From the NCBI GenBank assembly GCA_002840565.1, contig PHBK01000001.1, forward strand, positions 248,001 to 312,000: 64,000 bases of DNA, in the 5' to 3' direction. The translations under genes were made by a program, and so were the position numbers. Below the pieces are notes generated by a model that made no database searches, was not told the origin of the DNA, and saw only the letters and a program-made list of their open reading frames with translations. This DNA comes from Deltaproteobacteria bacterium HGW-Deltaproteobacteria-12. Its GTDB lineage: Bacteria > Desulfobacterota > Syntrophia > Syntrophales > Smithellaceae. Every line of letters begins with the position of its first letter. The stretch's first letter is position 1. Below are positions 17,875 through 27,509 of this stretch, piece by piece.

Positions 17875-19626
17875 ATGGCTAAAGAGATACAATCAGACGA
17901 ATTTAAGAAGTTAATTTCATTGGGCGAGGAAAAGGGCTTTTTAACATACGATGACGTCAACGATATGCTGCCCCCCGATGTAACTTCTTCCGATCAGATC
18001 GATGATATCATCATGCTTTTCGGGGAAAAAAATATAGACATAATTGATACCGAGCAGGGCGAAAAACTGATCATGAAGAAGACGCCGGAAGATCTTACGC
18101 CTGTAAAGTTTTCCGAAACGTTAGCCCTGACTCCGGGTACAGGAAAAACCGGTGATCCGGTGAAAATGTATTTGCGGGAAATGGGCATGGTTTCTCTTCT
18201 GAGCAGGGAAGGGGAAGTGGAGATTGCCAAGAAAATAGAAGAAGGCGCCCGCGAAACAATGTCGGCAATTTTCCGGCTTTCCGTTTCCATTAACGAGGTT
18301 CTCAATATCGGCAATAAATTAGTCACCGGAGAGATCAGAGTTAAGAATGTTGTTGATAATATTGAGGATGAAGAAGGCTTTGTGGAGGAAGACGAACACA
18401 AGGAAAGGGTTCTAAAACTGATCAGCAGGATTAAACTGTTTGATGACCGCAATAAAGTCCTGCAGGAGAAACTTAAGTCAAAAACGATGCGTCCCAAACA
18501 ACGCGAATTGATGACAGCCGAGCTCGAAAAAAACTCCAAAAACATTATAACCCTTTGCCGGAAAATTCGTTTCAGTAAAAAGCAGATTCATCGTTTTGTC
18601 GCCCGTTTGCGTTATCATGCCGACGAAATAGAAAAAGCGGAAAAAGTCATTAATCAGTATAAAAGAGAAACGGGTTTAACGCTTGCCCAGATGGAAAAGA
18701 CATGGGCAAAAATGAAGAAATCCAAGCAGGACGAAAAACGTGCAGCTAAAGAAGCACGCGTATCCATTGACTTGCTGAAGAAAAGTCAGGGAGCAGTCGG
18801 CGATGCGCAAAAGAAGATAAAGCATATTGCCCGGGAAGTGGGCATCCCCCCGGCCGCCCTGAAGACTATTGTCGATTCCATTGAAGACGGAGAGGGCAAG
18901 GCGGAAATAGCAAAAAGAAAGCTGGTGGAAGCAAATTTGCGCCTGGTGGTCAGCATTGCGAAAAAGTACACCAACCGCGGCTTACAATTCCTGGATCTGA
19001 TCCAGGAAGGAAACATCGGCCTGATGAAGGCCGTAGATAAATTTGAGTATCAGCGCGGTTACAAGTTTTCGACTTATGCGACCTGGTGGATCAGGCAGGC
19101 AATTACAAGGGCGATTGCCGATCAGGCGCGAACAATCAGAATTCCTGTTCATATGATTGAGACCATCAATAAACTGATCCGGACATCACGCTATCTGGTG
19201 CAGGAACTGGGGCGTGAACCGACCCCGGAAGAAATCGCCAACAAGATGGAATATCCGTTGGAGAAGGTTCGTAAGGTTTTGAAAATTGCCAAGGAGCCCA
19301 TTTCTCTGGAAACACCGATTGGGGAGGAAGAAGACAGTCATCTGGGTGATTTTATCGAAGATAAGAAAATTATGTCTCCCTCGGAAGCTACCATCAACAT
19401 GGATCTGGCGGATCAAACGCGGAAGATACTCACCACGCTTACTCCGCGGGAAGAAAAAGTATTGCGTATGCGTTTTGGCATCAGCGACAGAGCAGGTGCT
19501 CCCGATGAAGATGAGAGCAGTGTGCCAACCGGATTAATGGAAGCATTGACGCTGGATTCTGAGGTTATGGAGGTCTTGGAAGTTAAGAAGACGAGGAAGA
19601 CAGCGAAGAAGCGGGCGGCAAAATAG
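17875..19626 (+). CDS. rpoD: Primary sigma factor RpoD, C-terminus atypical (region 4.2 not recognisable)
   Basis: A 583-residue sigma-70 family factor in the dnaG-rpoD order. Region 1.1 opens the protein. A lysine-rich non-conserved insert follows, then regions 1.2-3 are intact ([49 protein letters not shown]). Region 4.1 is present ([17 protein letters not shown]). After that the sequence departs from the family: the expected helix-turn-helix, usually with TRERIRQIE and KALRKL, is missing and the protein ends in an acidic stretch and a basic tail ([13 protein letters not shown]). Neither of the other two forward frames restores region 4.2. That region normally reads the -35 element, so this is either a real divergence or a sequence rearrangement. 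Confidence 0.9.
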   Translation: MAKEIQSDEFKKLISLGEEKGFLTYDDVNDMLPPDVTSSDQIDDIIMLFGEKNIDIIDTEQGEKLIMKKTPEDLTPVKFSETLALTPGTGKTGDPVKMYLREMGMVSLLSREGEVEIAKKIEEGARETMSAIFRLSVSINEVLNIGNKLVTGEIRVKNVVDNIEDEEGFVEEDEHKERVLKLISRIKLFDDRNKVLQEKLKSKTMRPKQRELMTAELEKNSKNIITLCRKIRFSKKQIHRFVARLRYHADEIEKAEKVINQYKRETGLTLAQMEKTWAKMKKSKQDEKRAAKEARVSIDLLKKSQGAVGDAQKKIKHIAREVGIPPAALKTIVDSIEDGEGKAEIAKRKLVEANLRLVVSIAKKYTNRGLQFLDLIQEGNIGLMKAVDKFEYQRGYKFSTYATWWIRQAITRAIADQARTIRIPVHMIETINKLIRTSRYLVQELGREPTPEEIANKMEYPLEKVRKVLKIAKEPISLETPIGEEEDSHLGDFIEDKKIMSPSEATINMDLADQTRKILTTLTPREEKVLRMRFGISDRAGAPDEDESSVPTGLMEALTLDSEVMEVLEVKKTRKTAKKRAAK

Positions 19627-19693
19627 TGTTGACAAACAATTGGTTTGGGTATATCAAAACAACCCCTGATGCAAGTTGGTAAAGGATGTGGCA

Positions 19694-19769
19694 GGGCCTA
19701 TAGCTCAATTGGTAGAGCCACCGGCTCATAACCGGTAGGTCCCTGGTTCGATTCCAGGTGGGCCCACCA
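19694..19769 (+). tRNA. tRNA with CAU anticodon (Ile2 or elongator Met)
   Basis: A 76-nt cloverleaf with encoded CCA. Acceptor GGGCCTA pairs with TGGGCCC, the anticodon stem ACCGG/CCGGT carries loop CTCATAA (anticodon CAT), and the T arm is CCTGG-TTCGATT-CCAGG. The C4-G69 and C5-G68 pairs match known TilS determinants of the lysidine-modified tRNA-Ile in E. coli, so Ile2 is slightly favoured over elongator Met. The initiator is unlikely because the first pair is a normal G-C. Confidence 0.93.
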
Positions 19770-19974
19770 AAACTATTTATAAAGAAGAAAAATGATCATA
19801 AAAACGCAATTTATTTTCCATCAGAATGAGCGCCCATCGGCTATTGCGGTGGATGCTGTGGGTGGTCAGCAAAAGGCATCCATCCATGGCGCGGATACAG
19901 CAGTAAATAAACGGTTTGTTTGAAAATGCACCCTTAAAAGGTGCATTTTTTTTATCCTAAAAAAAAGGAGAAAA
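19770..19974 (+). other. Short spacer between tRNA and zinc-ribbon gene
   Basis: About 150 nt without a gene, with a TGGATGC/GCATCCA inverted pair near 19850-19885, then the terminator at 19923-19953 and the AAGGAG of the next gene. No ORF or known riboswitch was recognised. Confidence 0.4.
19923..19953 (+). terminator. Intrinsic terminator after the tRNA
   Basis: A 10-bp stem (AAAATGCACC with GGTGCATTTT), 7-nt loop, then a T run. It should end the rpoD-tRNA transcript just before the zinc-ribbon gene. Confidence 0.9.
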
Positions 19975-19977
19975 TTG

Positions 19978-20697
19978 TTGAAAGAGCAATTATTGTTATT
20001 GGTCGAGCTTCAGGAATGCGATTCGCAGCTGGTGAAGATTGCGGGTAAGAAAAAAACCCTGCCGGAAAAGATGGAGAAACTGGATGAGGCCTTTCGCACT
20101 TTTCAGAATGAAACAGAACGGAACAAAAGAAAATATGATGAGGCCAAAGCGCGTCATGGCGAATGTGAAAACAAGATCAAGAAAATAAATGAAGGGATTG
20201 TTAAAACGAAGGAACGGCTTCTGGAAGTCAAGAATAATAAAGAATACCAGGCGATGCTCAAGGAAAACGAAACAGCCGAGGTTACGCGCAGTGATGTTGA
20301 AACGGAAATCCTGGCGATATTGGATGAATTGGAGAAATTATCAGTCCTGGTCAAACAAGATCAGGCAACCTTGAATGAACACAAGCAAAAATATGAGGGA
20401 GAAAGAAGGTTGATCGAGGCCGATTTGGATTCTGTCGACGCTGATTTTATAAGCTGGGAGCAAAAACGGGCTGAATTGCAGGGTAAAACTCCTGCCGATC
20501 TTCTGGCGAAATATGAGAAGATTAAGAAGAGCAACAACGGCATCGGTGTTATTTCGGTCTGGAAAGCGGTTTGTAATGGTTGCCATATGAACATTCCGCC
20601 GCAGCTTTATAACGAGCTGCAAAAAACTTCAGAACTTATTTCATGTCCCAATTGCCATCGGATTATGTATTTTCAGAATATGGACAAGTCCGCCTAG
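19978..20697 (+). CDS. Coiled-coil protein with C4-type zinc ribbon
   Basis: A protein of about 239 residues, mostly a long coiled coil (residues 1-185) that ends in a zinc ribbon formed by the cysteines of CNGCHMNIPP and SCPNCHRIMYF. This is the C4-type zinc-ribbon (CT398-like) family, common beside RNase H in anaerobes, with an unproved role that may involve nucleic acid or secretion. AAGGAG at 19965-19970 is better spaced (7 nt) for the TTG at 19978 than for the one at 19975. It lies upstream of rnhA. Confidence 0.88.
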   Translation: MKEQLLLLVELQECDSQLVKIAGKKKTLPEKMEKLDEAFRTFQNETERNKRKYDEAKARHGECENKIKKINEGIVKTKERLLEVKNNKEYQAMLKENETAEVTRSDVETEILAILDELEKLSVLVKQDQATLNEHKQKYEGERRLIEADLDSVDADFISWEQKRAELQGKTPADLLAKYEKIKKSNNGIGVISVWKAVCNGCHMNIPPQLYNELQKTSELISCPNCHRIMYFQNMDKSA

Positions 20698-20702
20698 ATT
20701 AT

Positions 20703-21113
20703 ATGGAAAAGCAAAACTACCGGCTCTATAGTGACGGCGCGTGCCGCGGCAATCCCGGTGAGGGCGGAGCAGGAGCAGTCATCACCGATGCCGCAGGGAA
20801 TGTTGTCTGGGAAGGCAGGGAATATCTCGGACACTGTACTAATAATATTGCTGAATATAAAGCGCTTATCCTAGGTTTGCGGGGAGCAATGGCTTCCGGT
20901 TTTAAAACATTGGATGTTTACCTGGATTCGGAACTGCTCGCCCGCCAGATCAACGGGTCCTACCGGGTCAAAAATGAAAATTTAAAAGTTTTAATGCAGG
21001 ATGTGCGGGGCCTGCTGGCCTCTTTTGACTCCGTTGAAGTCAAGCATGTTTTGCGCTGCCACAACGCCCAGGCCGACAGACTGGCCAATCTGGCGATAGA
21101 TACTCATAGGTAA
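20703..21113 (+). CDS. rnhA: Ribonuclease HI
   Basis: A 136-residue RNase HI that cuts the RNA strand of RNA-DNA hybrids. The catalytic acids are in YSDGACRGNPGEGG (Asp), NNIAEYKAL (Glu), YLDSELL (Asp) and NAQADRLAN (Asp), with the histidine loop at CHNAQ. The frame is open upstream inside the preceding gene, but conservation begins at the ATG 20703. The genes are only a few bases apart and probably cotranscribed. Confidence 0.94.
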   Translation: MEKQNYRLYSDGACRGNPGEGGAGAVITDAAGNVVWEGREYLGHCTNNIAEYKALILGLRGAMASGFKTLDVYLDSELLARQINGSYRVKNENLKVLMQDVRGLLASFDSVEVKHVLRCHNAQADRLANLAIDTHR

Positions 21114-21174
21114 TACCAATACCTGTTGAACAGAGCTTGATAGAAAAATCAATTAAGTGTAAGCTTAATTAAGG

Positions 21175-21548
21175 CGAGAGAAGAGCAGATGATCGCCGGC
21201 GGAATTTATCTGCCGGAGGAAAGTCCGGGCTCCGCAGGGCGGGATGGTCGCTAACGGCGACCGGGGGCGACCCCAGGGAAAGTGCCACAGAAAATATACC
21301 GCCCCGCTTTTGGGCGGGGTAAGGGTGAAATGGCGAGGCAAGAGCTCACCGCTTTTCTGGCGACAGAAAAGGCATGGTAAACCCCATCCGGAGCAAGACC
21401 AAATAGGAGAACGTTTAAGGGCGGCCCGCCTGAAGTTCTCGGGTAGTGTCGCTTGAGGCCGCAGGCAACTGCTGTCCCAGATGAATGATCATCACCGCGC
21501 CCCGGGTAACCAAAGCGCGGGACAAAACCCGGCTTACGCTCTTCTTTC
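21175..21548 (+). ncRNA. rnpB: RNase P RNA, bacterial type A
   Basis: The catalytic RNA that trims tRNA 5' ends. Conserved parts are GAGGAAAGTCCGGGCTCC with GGCAGGG-like follow-up near 21215-21250, the P-region GGGTAAGGGTGAAA near 21317-21331, AAACCCCATCCGGAGCAAGA near 21380-21400, and the 3' TTACGCTCTTC that pairs with the 5' GAAGAGC. The ends are set by this pairing, so they may be off by a few bases. A strong terminator follows at 21565. Confidence 0.95.
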
Positions 21549-21564
21549 CAGCCTTTATGAAAAC

Positions 21565-21604
21565 AAAAAGCCCGCTGCAGGGAATCCTGCAGCGGGCTTT
21601 TTTG
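21565..21604. terminator. Bidirectional terminator between rnpB and ppsA
   Basis: A perfect stem of about 17 bp (AAAAAGCCCGCTGCAGG with its complement) around a GAAT tetraloop, with A and T tracts on the two sides. It serves both the RNase P RNA and the convergent ppsA. Confidence 0.93.
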
Positions 21605-21623
21605 TTCGTCTGAGGAAATGAGC

Positions 21624-24038
<2,415 letters not shown>

Positions 24039-24196
24039 TTAAATCCTCCTGGGGGACCAATTACAAATTTTGGTGTTCTGAAGTTGCGCGTATCTACCAG
24101 TTTTAATAGTCTAAGTCAAATGAAAATAGCTGATCCTTATTGTTAATAATTACGCATATATCGATTAGTCGGGCAGGCCTTAAAAAATATACTTTG

Positions 24197-24439
24197 TTAT
24201 ACATCTTTCCTTTGTTTCCAGGCTTCCCGATAAAGCCTCCAGATGCATAGACAAATAGCCGTAAAGAATGAGCCCAGCATAAAATTCGGCGATGTTTCCA
24301 GTATTTCATCCACAAGGTACCCGAGATAGAGAAACAGGAAAGAAGATGCTACCATCGCGAAGGCCCAGGCCGATAACATCAATATGCCGCCGAAGGAGTT
24401 GAAATATTGAAGGTTTCTTTTACGTTTTTCTGCCGGCAT
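24197..24439 (-). CDS. AtpZ/AtpI-like small membrane protein
   Basis: An 80-residue protein with two membrane segments. It resembles the AtpZ/AtpI (AtpQ-like) family that accompanies F0F1 ATPase genes and acts in c-ring assembly or Mg2+ handling. Visible hallmarks are a glycine in the first segment (FAMVASSFLFLYLGYLVDE), then the loop TSPNFMLGSFF and a short basic C-terminal helix. Its neighbours, a c-subunit gene and small membrane proteins, support an ATPase link. A good ribosome site is not obvious. Confidence 0.72.
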   Translation of the reverse strand: MPAEKRKRNLQYFNSFGGILMLSAWAFAMVASSFLFLYLGYLVDEILETSPNFMLGSFFTAICLCIWRLYREAWKQRKDV

Positions 24440-24504
24440 GGTGGTCTGTTCTTTCTTTTCTGGGCTATGCTAATTTTAACGCATATTGATTACACATGAC
24501 AATC

Positions 24505-24705
24505 TTACTGTAATTGGATCAGGCCGATAAGCTTTCTAAAAAAGTCTTGTGCCGGAGCTGTAAACAGGCCTACCAGGATGACATAGAGAATGGATATGAT
24601 GATTAATTCCAGACTGCTTATTTTGGGATATTTTCTTTTCAGCAGGAAAAGAATAATACCGCCAAGAATCAATGCAAGCAAATGTGCAAAAGGAAACATC
24701 TTCAT
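24505..24705 (-). CDS. Small two-helix membrane protein, paralogue of the 4.7 kb protein
   Basis: A 66-residue protein with two hydrophobic helices separated by a basic loop (LLKRKYPK). It shares 26 of about 58 positions with the mature part of the protein at 4676-4951, including FPxxHL, GG, KxKY, LY, LFTAP and D. Unlike its paralogue it lacks an N-terminal signal segment. No family is recognised. It stands between a Cache-domain gene and the AtpZ-like gene, all on the minus strand, so a role with the F0 sector or membrane energetics is possible but not shown. Confidence 0.78.
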   Translation of the reverse strand: MKMFPFAHLLALILGGIILFLLKRKYPKISSLELIIISILYVILVGLFTAPAQDFFRKLIGLIQLQ

Positions 24706-24756
24706 AGCGATCTCCTTTTTTTGTTCATAATAATTTTGAATCCCGCGACTTGCGAA

Positions 24757-24776
24757 CCTCCGGCTCCTGCCGGAGG
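24757..24776. other. Perfect hairpin upstream of the small membrane gene
   Basis: CCTCCGGC (24757-24764) and GCCGGAGG (24769-24776) form an 8-bp stem with a TCCT loop. There is no adjacent T run on either side, so it is not a clear terminator. Confidence 0.45.
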
Positions 24777-24860
24777 AGGCTTCCCTTAATTTGCATTTGG
24801 GAACGACTTATTCGCGTTTCATGAAATACGAAGCCTATATGCATGTCAAGGGAAAAGAGC

Positions 24861-24891
24861 CGAAAAAAAGGCCGAATCGAAATTCGGCCTT
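24861..24891 (-). terminator. Terminator of the Cache-domain gene
   Basis: On the minus strand, AAGGCCGAAT-TTCG-ATTCGGCCTT followed by a run of T gives a 10-bp stem with a UUCG loop. It lies about 40 nt after the stop of the Cache gene, so atpE and the Cache gene form one unit apart from the small membrane gene downstream. Confidence 0.9.
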
Positions 24892-24927
24892 GTGTTTAAA
24901 TTATCTTCAATTAACTATTTGTCCCCA

Positions 24928-26223
24928 TCAATCGTCATCATCGTCAAATGATGATCCTTCCGAACCTCTCGGAACCTCTTGTTGCAAAGAACGGGTAACT
25001 CCGCGAACCAGGAGCCACATAATGAAGAATAGAATAATCATGGCCAAGATTAGAATAAAGATGATCGTTGCTGTCCATGCCTTTGATTCCTTCTCAATAT
25101 TTTTAACGACCTTTATTGCCGCTTCATTATATTTCTCGACTTCCAGTCCCAGTCCTATCCAGCCAAAGCCCGCAGGTGCCGCAAGATTTGATGCATAAAA
25201 TTTGATCGGTGCATAGGCGACAAATTTGTTGATCCCGCCAAATTTGTACATCAATATGCCTGATTTACCTTGTGCAGCCTCTTTTGTGATATTAAATATA
25301 TTGTGATCCAGAAAACCAAGCTGGAACATATTCAACGCTTCAGTTCCTTTCTTTGCCATTTCTGCTGCATTCTGAGCCGTCAGAGTCGGAACGCTTTTCC
25401 CTTCCGGCGTGAGTCCCACAATGTGGAAATCGTCAGGATGGGAAATGACGAAGCCTCGATTGTCGACCATATAAGCGTAATTACCGGTAGCAGCCTGTGT
25501 TTCAAATACTCTTTCGGCCTGCGTAGGAACAAGTTGATCAGTAAACTCGGCCAGATGGCGATAATCCAAAGACAGTACAATTATCCCCGCAAAGCCGCTT
25601 TGATTGAATATTGGCGTTGCAAAACGGACGACTCCGGAAAATCTTTGCCCTTTTTCAAACGCCGCCTTATTCACATACAACCCTGTTATCGGGGAAACAT
25701 AAATTTCGCCTTTATTGAGATTTTTTGTTTTGGCAAAGTAATCTTCATTTTTATATGCAGTATTGGCGGGATTGCTCACGTTAACCAGTTTTTTCGCCAC
25801 TTGTCCGTCAACGATTTTAATTTGTTCGTTACCGGTTTTGTCAATCAGAGCAATTTCTTTGTATAGCGGGATCAAGACCTGTTGTATTTTACCGTCACGC
25901 TTGACCCAGACCGGTTTTTTATTTTCAAAAACAAACTGTTTGTATACGGTTTCTGATGGGGGAATGATTGTTGCGACTTGTAAATCCTTATTGCATCCCA
26001 TGAGGAAACTGGCAACTTCGTTTGCTGTGTTGACGGCTCTTGCTTTTATATCTTCCTGAACTTTATTGTCGAGAACATTAACAGTTCTTTCTTTTATACT
26101 AACCCCCATTTTAAACATGCCATTGGCTATCAAGAATGCCATCAGTGATAAGGGGATTACTATAAGCAGGAAGAATACGCTTCCTATAGTAAAAAAATGC
26201 TTTTTCTTGGTTGTTTCTGCCAT
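24928..26223 (-). CDS. Membrane-anchored double-Cache protein without a signalling domain
   Basis: A 431-residue protein with one helix near residues 12-35, a large extracytoplasmic dCache-type sensor region (about 40-390; SPITGLYVNKAAF, VVRFATPIF, GFAGIIVLSLDY, ATGNYAYMVDNRGFVISHPD, LMYKFGGINKFVAYAPI), a second helix near 393-417, and a short tail ending in five aspartates. Cache domains bind small molecules outside the membrane, usually feeding a kinase or chemoreceptor, but no HAMP, kinase or MCP part is present. It lies 50 bp after atpE on the same strand. A histidine kinase with its own Cache-like sensor lies divergently nearby and could be its partner. Confidence 0.85.
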   Translation of the reverse strand: MAETTKKKHFFTIGSVFFLLIVIPLSLMAFLIANGMFKMGVSIKERTVNVLDNKVQEDIKARAVNTANEVASFLMGCNKDLQVATIIPPSETVYKQFVFENKKPVWVKRDGKIQQVLIPLYKEIALIDKTGNEQIKIVDGQVAKKLVNVSNPANTAYKNEDYFAKTKNLNKGEIYVSPITGLYVNKAAFEKGQRFSGVVRFATPIFNQSGFAGIIVLSLDYRHLAEFTDQLVPTQAERVFETQAATGNYAYMVDNRGFVISHPDDFHIVGLTPEGKSVPTLTAQNAAEMAKKGTEALNMFQLGFLDHNIFNITKEAAQGKSGILMYKFGGINKFVAYAPIKFYASNLAAPAGFGWIGLGLEVEKYNEAAIKVVKNIEKESKAWTATIIFILILAMIILFFIMWLLVRGVTRSLQQEVPRGSEGSSFDDDDD

Positions 26224-26273
26224 TACTATTTCCCCCCTGACCTAGGTTAATTTTGTAGTTAACTTGTTTGTCA

Positions 26274-26651
26274 TTAACCCAAAAAGTAACGGACGTAGGG
26301 GTTAGCATACAGCAGTACGAGTGCGACGACCAATGCGTAAATAGCTACGGACTCTGCCATGGCCATGCCTACAAGCATAACGGTCATGATTTTTCCCTGA
26401 ACCCCAGGATTTCTTCCAACTGCCTGGCAGGCGCCATTGGCAGCATTACCAATGCCGGCACCGGCCCCGATTGCTCCCAGACCAATTGCCAGGCCTGCAC
26501 CCAGCATTGCACCAAAAGCAAATATGACTTTTACATAAGATTCACCCGCAGGTATTGCATCTGCGGCAAAAACCAGTGGGCTCGATACAAGCAAAATAAC
26601 CACTGCTGCCAACGCTGTTAAAATTCCTTTACCTAATTTGTGTGCCATCAT
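26274..26651 (-). CDS. atpE: ATP synthase F0 subunit c, with N-terminal extension
   Basis: A 125-residue proteolipid subunit. The first approximately 30 residues look like a signal or leader segment, and the rest forms the usual two-helix hairpin with a polar loop (GRNPGVQGK). The ion-carrying glutamate is in MAMAESVAIYALV. The first helix has GAGAGIGNAANG, without the glutamine found at the Na+ site of Ilyobacter-type rings. ATG codons at 26651 and 26648 are both possible with the AGGAAA upstream. Genes for subunits a and b are not next to it, which is unusual. A promoter (26691-26719) precedes it. Confidence 0.9.
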   Translation of the reverse strand: MMAHKLGKGILTALAAVVILLVSSPLVFAADAIPAGESYVKVIFAFGAMLGAGLAIGLGAIGAGAGIGNAANGACQAVGRNPGVQGKIMTVMLVGMAMAESVAIYALVVALVLLYANPYVRYFLG

Positions 26652-26690
26652 TTATTTCCTTTCACAATATTGAATTGATTATTTCTTTTT

Positions 26691-26719
26691 AATATAACAT
26701 AGGGATCTGGTCATATCAA
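26691..26719 (-). promoter_or_regulatory. Sigma-70 promoter for atpE
   Basis: On the minus strand TTGATA (complement of 26714-26719) is followed 17 nt later by TATATT (complement of 26691-26696), close to consensus and about 40 nt before the atpE start. Confidence 0.7.
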
Positions 26720-27292
26720 AGAGAAAAAATTCCAAATCTAAAACTGCGGTGAACTTTTGCATGATGCATGCCATCCTCGCAGGAAGTAAAATAAATTTCG
26801 AAATTAGCCGGCCAAAACGGCGGGATTTTAAAAGAGAACATGCTTCTAATTTATTGAGATTGCTTCAATTCGTTTGTCAGGAGCGGGTAACGGTCTGCCG
26901 GGTAAATAAGTGCTCATTTTTTATTCCTGCTGCTTATACGATTTCCATTTTTTTGTGCCAATTTAAAGTTTTGTTAAATTGGTTGATATAAAACATTCAA
27001 AGGCGCGAAAATAAAAATTGCTGATCCGGACTGACGGCTGCGGGAAAATATCCATAATGTCATTGCGAAGAATACCGCCCCGCAGGCATGATGAAACAAT
27101 TTATTGATGCCAACAAAATGCGGCTCTTGAGGTCGCTTTGCTGCATTCGCCATAAATTAGGGGGTGGACATTTAGAGCCGCCAGTTATTTTTAATTATGT
27201 TTTTTATTGAAATTTTGTACTAAGGCCGTTAGTATAAAAAAAATTCATCAGATTCTTCAGGATATCCAGGATTTTTTATTGCGAGGATTGCT
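26720..27292. other. 573-bp region between divergent atpE and kinase operons
   Basis: No convincing gene. An 80-codon frame at 26749-26991 has no ribosome site and no family features. A perfect inverted repeat TACTAA-N5-TTAGTA (27218-27234) lies just upstream of the kinase leader and could be an operator. GCGGCTCT (27120-27127) has its complement at 27174-27181. Several GC-rich patches look like remnants. Confidence 0.4.
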
Positions 27293-27472
27293 ATGCAGGA
27301 ATTGCTGACCGCAGTTACTTACCCGATTGTCTGGCTTGTTTGTTCCTATGTCTTGAAAATAGAAAGCGGCCTGGCAAAGCTCCTTATTTCGCTGACAGCC
27401 GCAATCCTGGTCTATGTATTAATCGGAATAAAAAGCTCTGCACAGGGGGAAAATGATAAGAAAGGGAAATGA
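27293..27472 (+). CDS. Small membrane peptide upstream of the histidine kinase
   Basis: A 59-residue ORF with an ATG at 27293 and a GAGGA ribosome site 5-6 nt upstream. The product has two hydrophobic stretches (YPIVWLVCSYVL and LLISLTAAILVYVLIGI) and a charged C-terminal tail. It ends about 38 nt before the kinase start. No family is recognised. Its size, charge pattern and position suggest it is genuine and cotranscribed with the kinase, but coding is not proven. Confidence 0.55.
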   Translation: MQELLTAVTYPIVWLVCSYVLKIESGLAKLLISLTAAILVYVLIGIKSSAQGENDKKGK

Positions 27473-27509
27473 AATTATCAAAGACAGATAAATCATCTCC
27501 ATAAGCAAT

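Noticed and set aside
26749-26991. 80-codon ORF upstream of the kinase operon
   Set aside because: No ribosome site, no family features, and a low-complexity AT-rich composition.
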